Shown one piece after another: positions 63,010 to 64,000 of a DNA stretch of 64,000 bases. The DNA is taken from assembly GCA_905221605.1 (NCBI GenBank), contig CAJNDS010002491.1:43501-107500 (forward strand). The letters run 5' to 3'. The translations under genes were made by a program, and so were the position numbers. The number at the start of each line of letters is the position of its first letter. The first letter of the stretch is position 1. The DNA comes from Symbiodinium natans (taxonomy: Eukaryota > Sar > Dinophyceae > Suessiales > Symbiodiniaceae). The notes under the pieces were generated by a model. That model was not told the DNA's origin. It saw only the letters and a list, made by a program, of their open reading frames with translations, and made no database searches.

Positions 63010-63690
63010 GAGATTTAGGGTTTTAGGGTTTAGGGTTTAGGGTTTAGGGTTTGGGGTTTAGGGTTTAGGGTTAGGGCTGAAGCTCTCGAATTTTATAAGG
63101 TCCATGGAGAATCGGGTTTGGGCATAAGGCTCTCGAAATACAGGGTCTGTAGACCACGTTAAGAGGGTTTCCGAAATAGGGGTAATGTTAGAGTCGCTTT
63201 AATAAACCCCCCCCCCCCCCCAAATCTTGTTTTGGTCCCCGGGGTTTGGAGGGGTGGAAAAAAAGAGGGGGTGTCAATTATGAGGATTCTGGGGGTCTGG
63301 GGTCTGGGGGTCTGGGGGGGGTCAGCTGTCAGGGTCTGCTTTGCTTTTTTCAGTAAAATTTTCAATTCCTGGCCAGAGAAATTTTACAATTGCCACCCCA
63401 TTCTTATCATCACCGGACCCCCCTATATAGACTTGTTTACATACATCGGCCCGAAAACCTCCCGTAATGGAAAGTAGTCTTCGGCTGGGGCCCTCTGGCC
63501 TGGCGAATATTACTATTGCCACCCCAATTTAAAAAGCCACTCTCACATTAGCTTATTGGGGTCCTTATTGCAACGGAATCCTACTCTTCGAGATTCAATT
63601 TAGGGCCCTATTTTGGTAAACTCCCATAATCCTAAACCCTAAACCCTAAACCCCCCAAATAATCCCTTTAAGGGTTCGGGTTTTTTCCCA
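63010..63690. other. Telomeric tract and element, no gene
   Basis: After a TTTAGGG tract (63013-63075) comes unique sequence with poly-C and poly-G runs and an element whose ends share AATTGCCACCCC (63388 and 63512). Confidence 0.45.
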
Positions 63691-63696
63691 AGGCAC

Positions 63697-63792
63697 TTGC
63701 TGCTCCAGCTGCCGATTGCGCTCCTGCGTGCCGCGCAAGGCGTGGAGCAGCCGCTCCTTTTCCTGGAGGTCCAGCGGCTGATCTTGCCCCCC
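63697..63792 (-). CDS. Coiled-coil exon (LQEKERLLHALRGTQERN)
   Basis: It reads QDQPLDLQEKERLLHALRGT then QERNRQLEQQ, with heptad spacing of Leu and charged residues, and ends CAA|GTGCCTT. The gene continues to the right of the window. Confidence 0.68.
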
Positions 63793-64000
63793 TCGGTTGG
63801 GCACGACTTAGGGTTTAGGGTTTAGGGTTCAGGGTTCAGGGTTCAGGGTTTAGGGAAAGGGTTTAGGGATTAGGGTTGGACAAGGCCAAGAAATCCAAGA
63901 GGGAACTCGGGGGGACGAGGTACCCGACAAGATTCCCCCTAAACCCTAAACCCTTCACCCTAAACTCCCTAAACCCTCAACCCTAAAACCTAAACCCTAA

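Overview
The window looks like nuclear DNA of a dinoflagellate. This rests on plant-type telomeric repeats (TTTAGGG) throughout, many very small exons, splice junctions mixing GT, GC and GA donors with AG|G acceptors, G/C-rich third codon positions, and every recognisable exon lying on one strand. No species can be named from the sequence alone.

There are almost no long open reading frames. Nearly every short G+C-rich unique segment (30-260 nt) that could be read is an exon on the minus strand. These exons are separated by introns packed with (TTTAGGG)n or (CCCTAAA)n tracts and small inverted-repeat elements. Genes become visible only when neighbouring segments are joined by phase and family pattern, so all exon borders here are predictions from sequence.

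Layout, low to high coordinates, all minus strand: (1) 301-4821, a dynamin-type GTPase with P-loop, switch-I-like and DxP exons; it runs off the left edge. (2) 5627-11033, a WD40-repeat protein. (3) 11781-15573, a secreted PHB-depolymerase/feruloyl-esterase-like hydrolase of eight exons with signal peptide and a plausible Ser-Asp-His triad. (4) 16204 to about 30000, a second WD40-repeat gene, best supported at 16204-22368. (5) 30.3-32.5 kb and 36.2-40.6 kb, single unassigned exons around a satellite block at 32.6-35.9 kb. (6) 41.6-44.3 kb, unassigned exons. (7) 45.3-47.5 kb, one gene of unknown function with long exons. (8) 48.1-52.8 kb, exons including a Cys-rich zinc-binding-like pair and a segment with GGND. 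(9) 53.6-58.8 kb, exons including one like the GMC oxidoreductase signature. (10) 59.1-60.6 kb, an unknown gene with a long exon of about 90 codons. (11) 61.2-63.8 kb, further unknown exons including a coiled-coil segment at the right end.

The most interesting feature is intron structure. Several introns consist of a telomeric tract bounded by a direct repeat of the adjoining exon edge. In one (50671-50817) the telomeric repeat supplies the GT donor and the duplicated exon edge supplies the AG acceptor. At least three inverted-repeat element families sit exactly at exon borders and carry splice signals (introner-like), and telomeric tracts are also inserted inside some of them. This suggests continuing intron gain by both short DNA elements and telomeric-repeat insertion.
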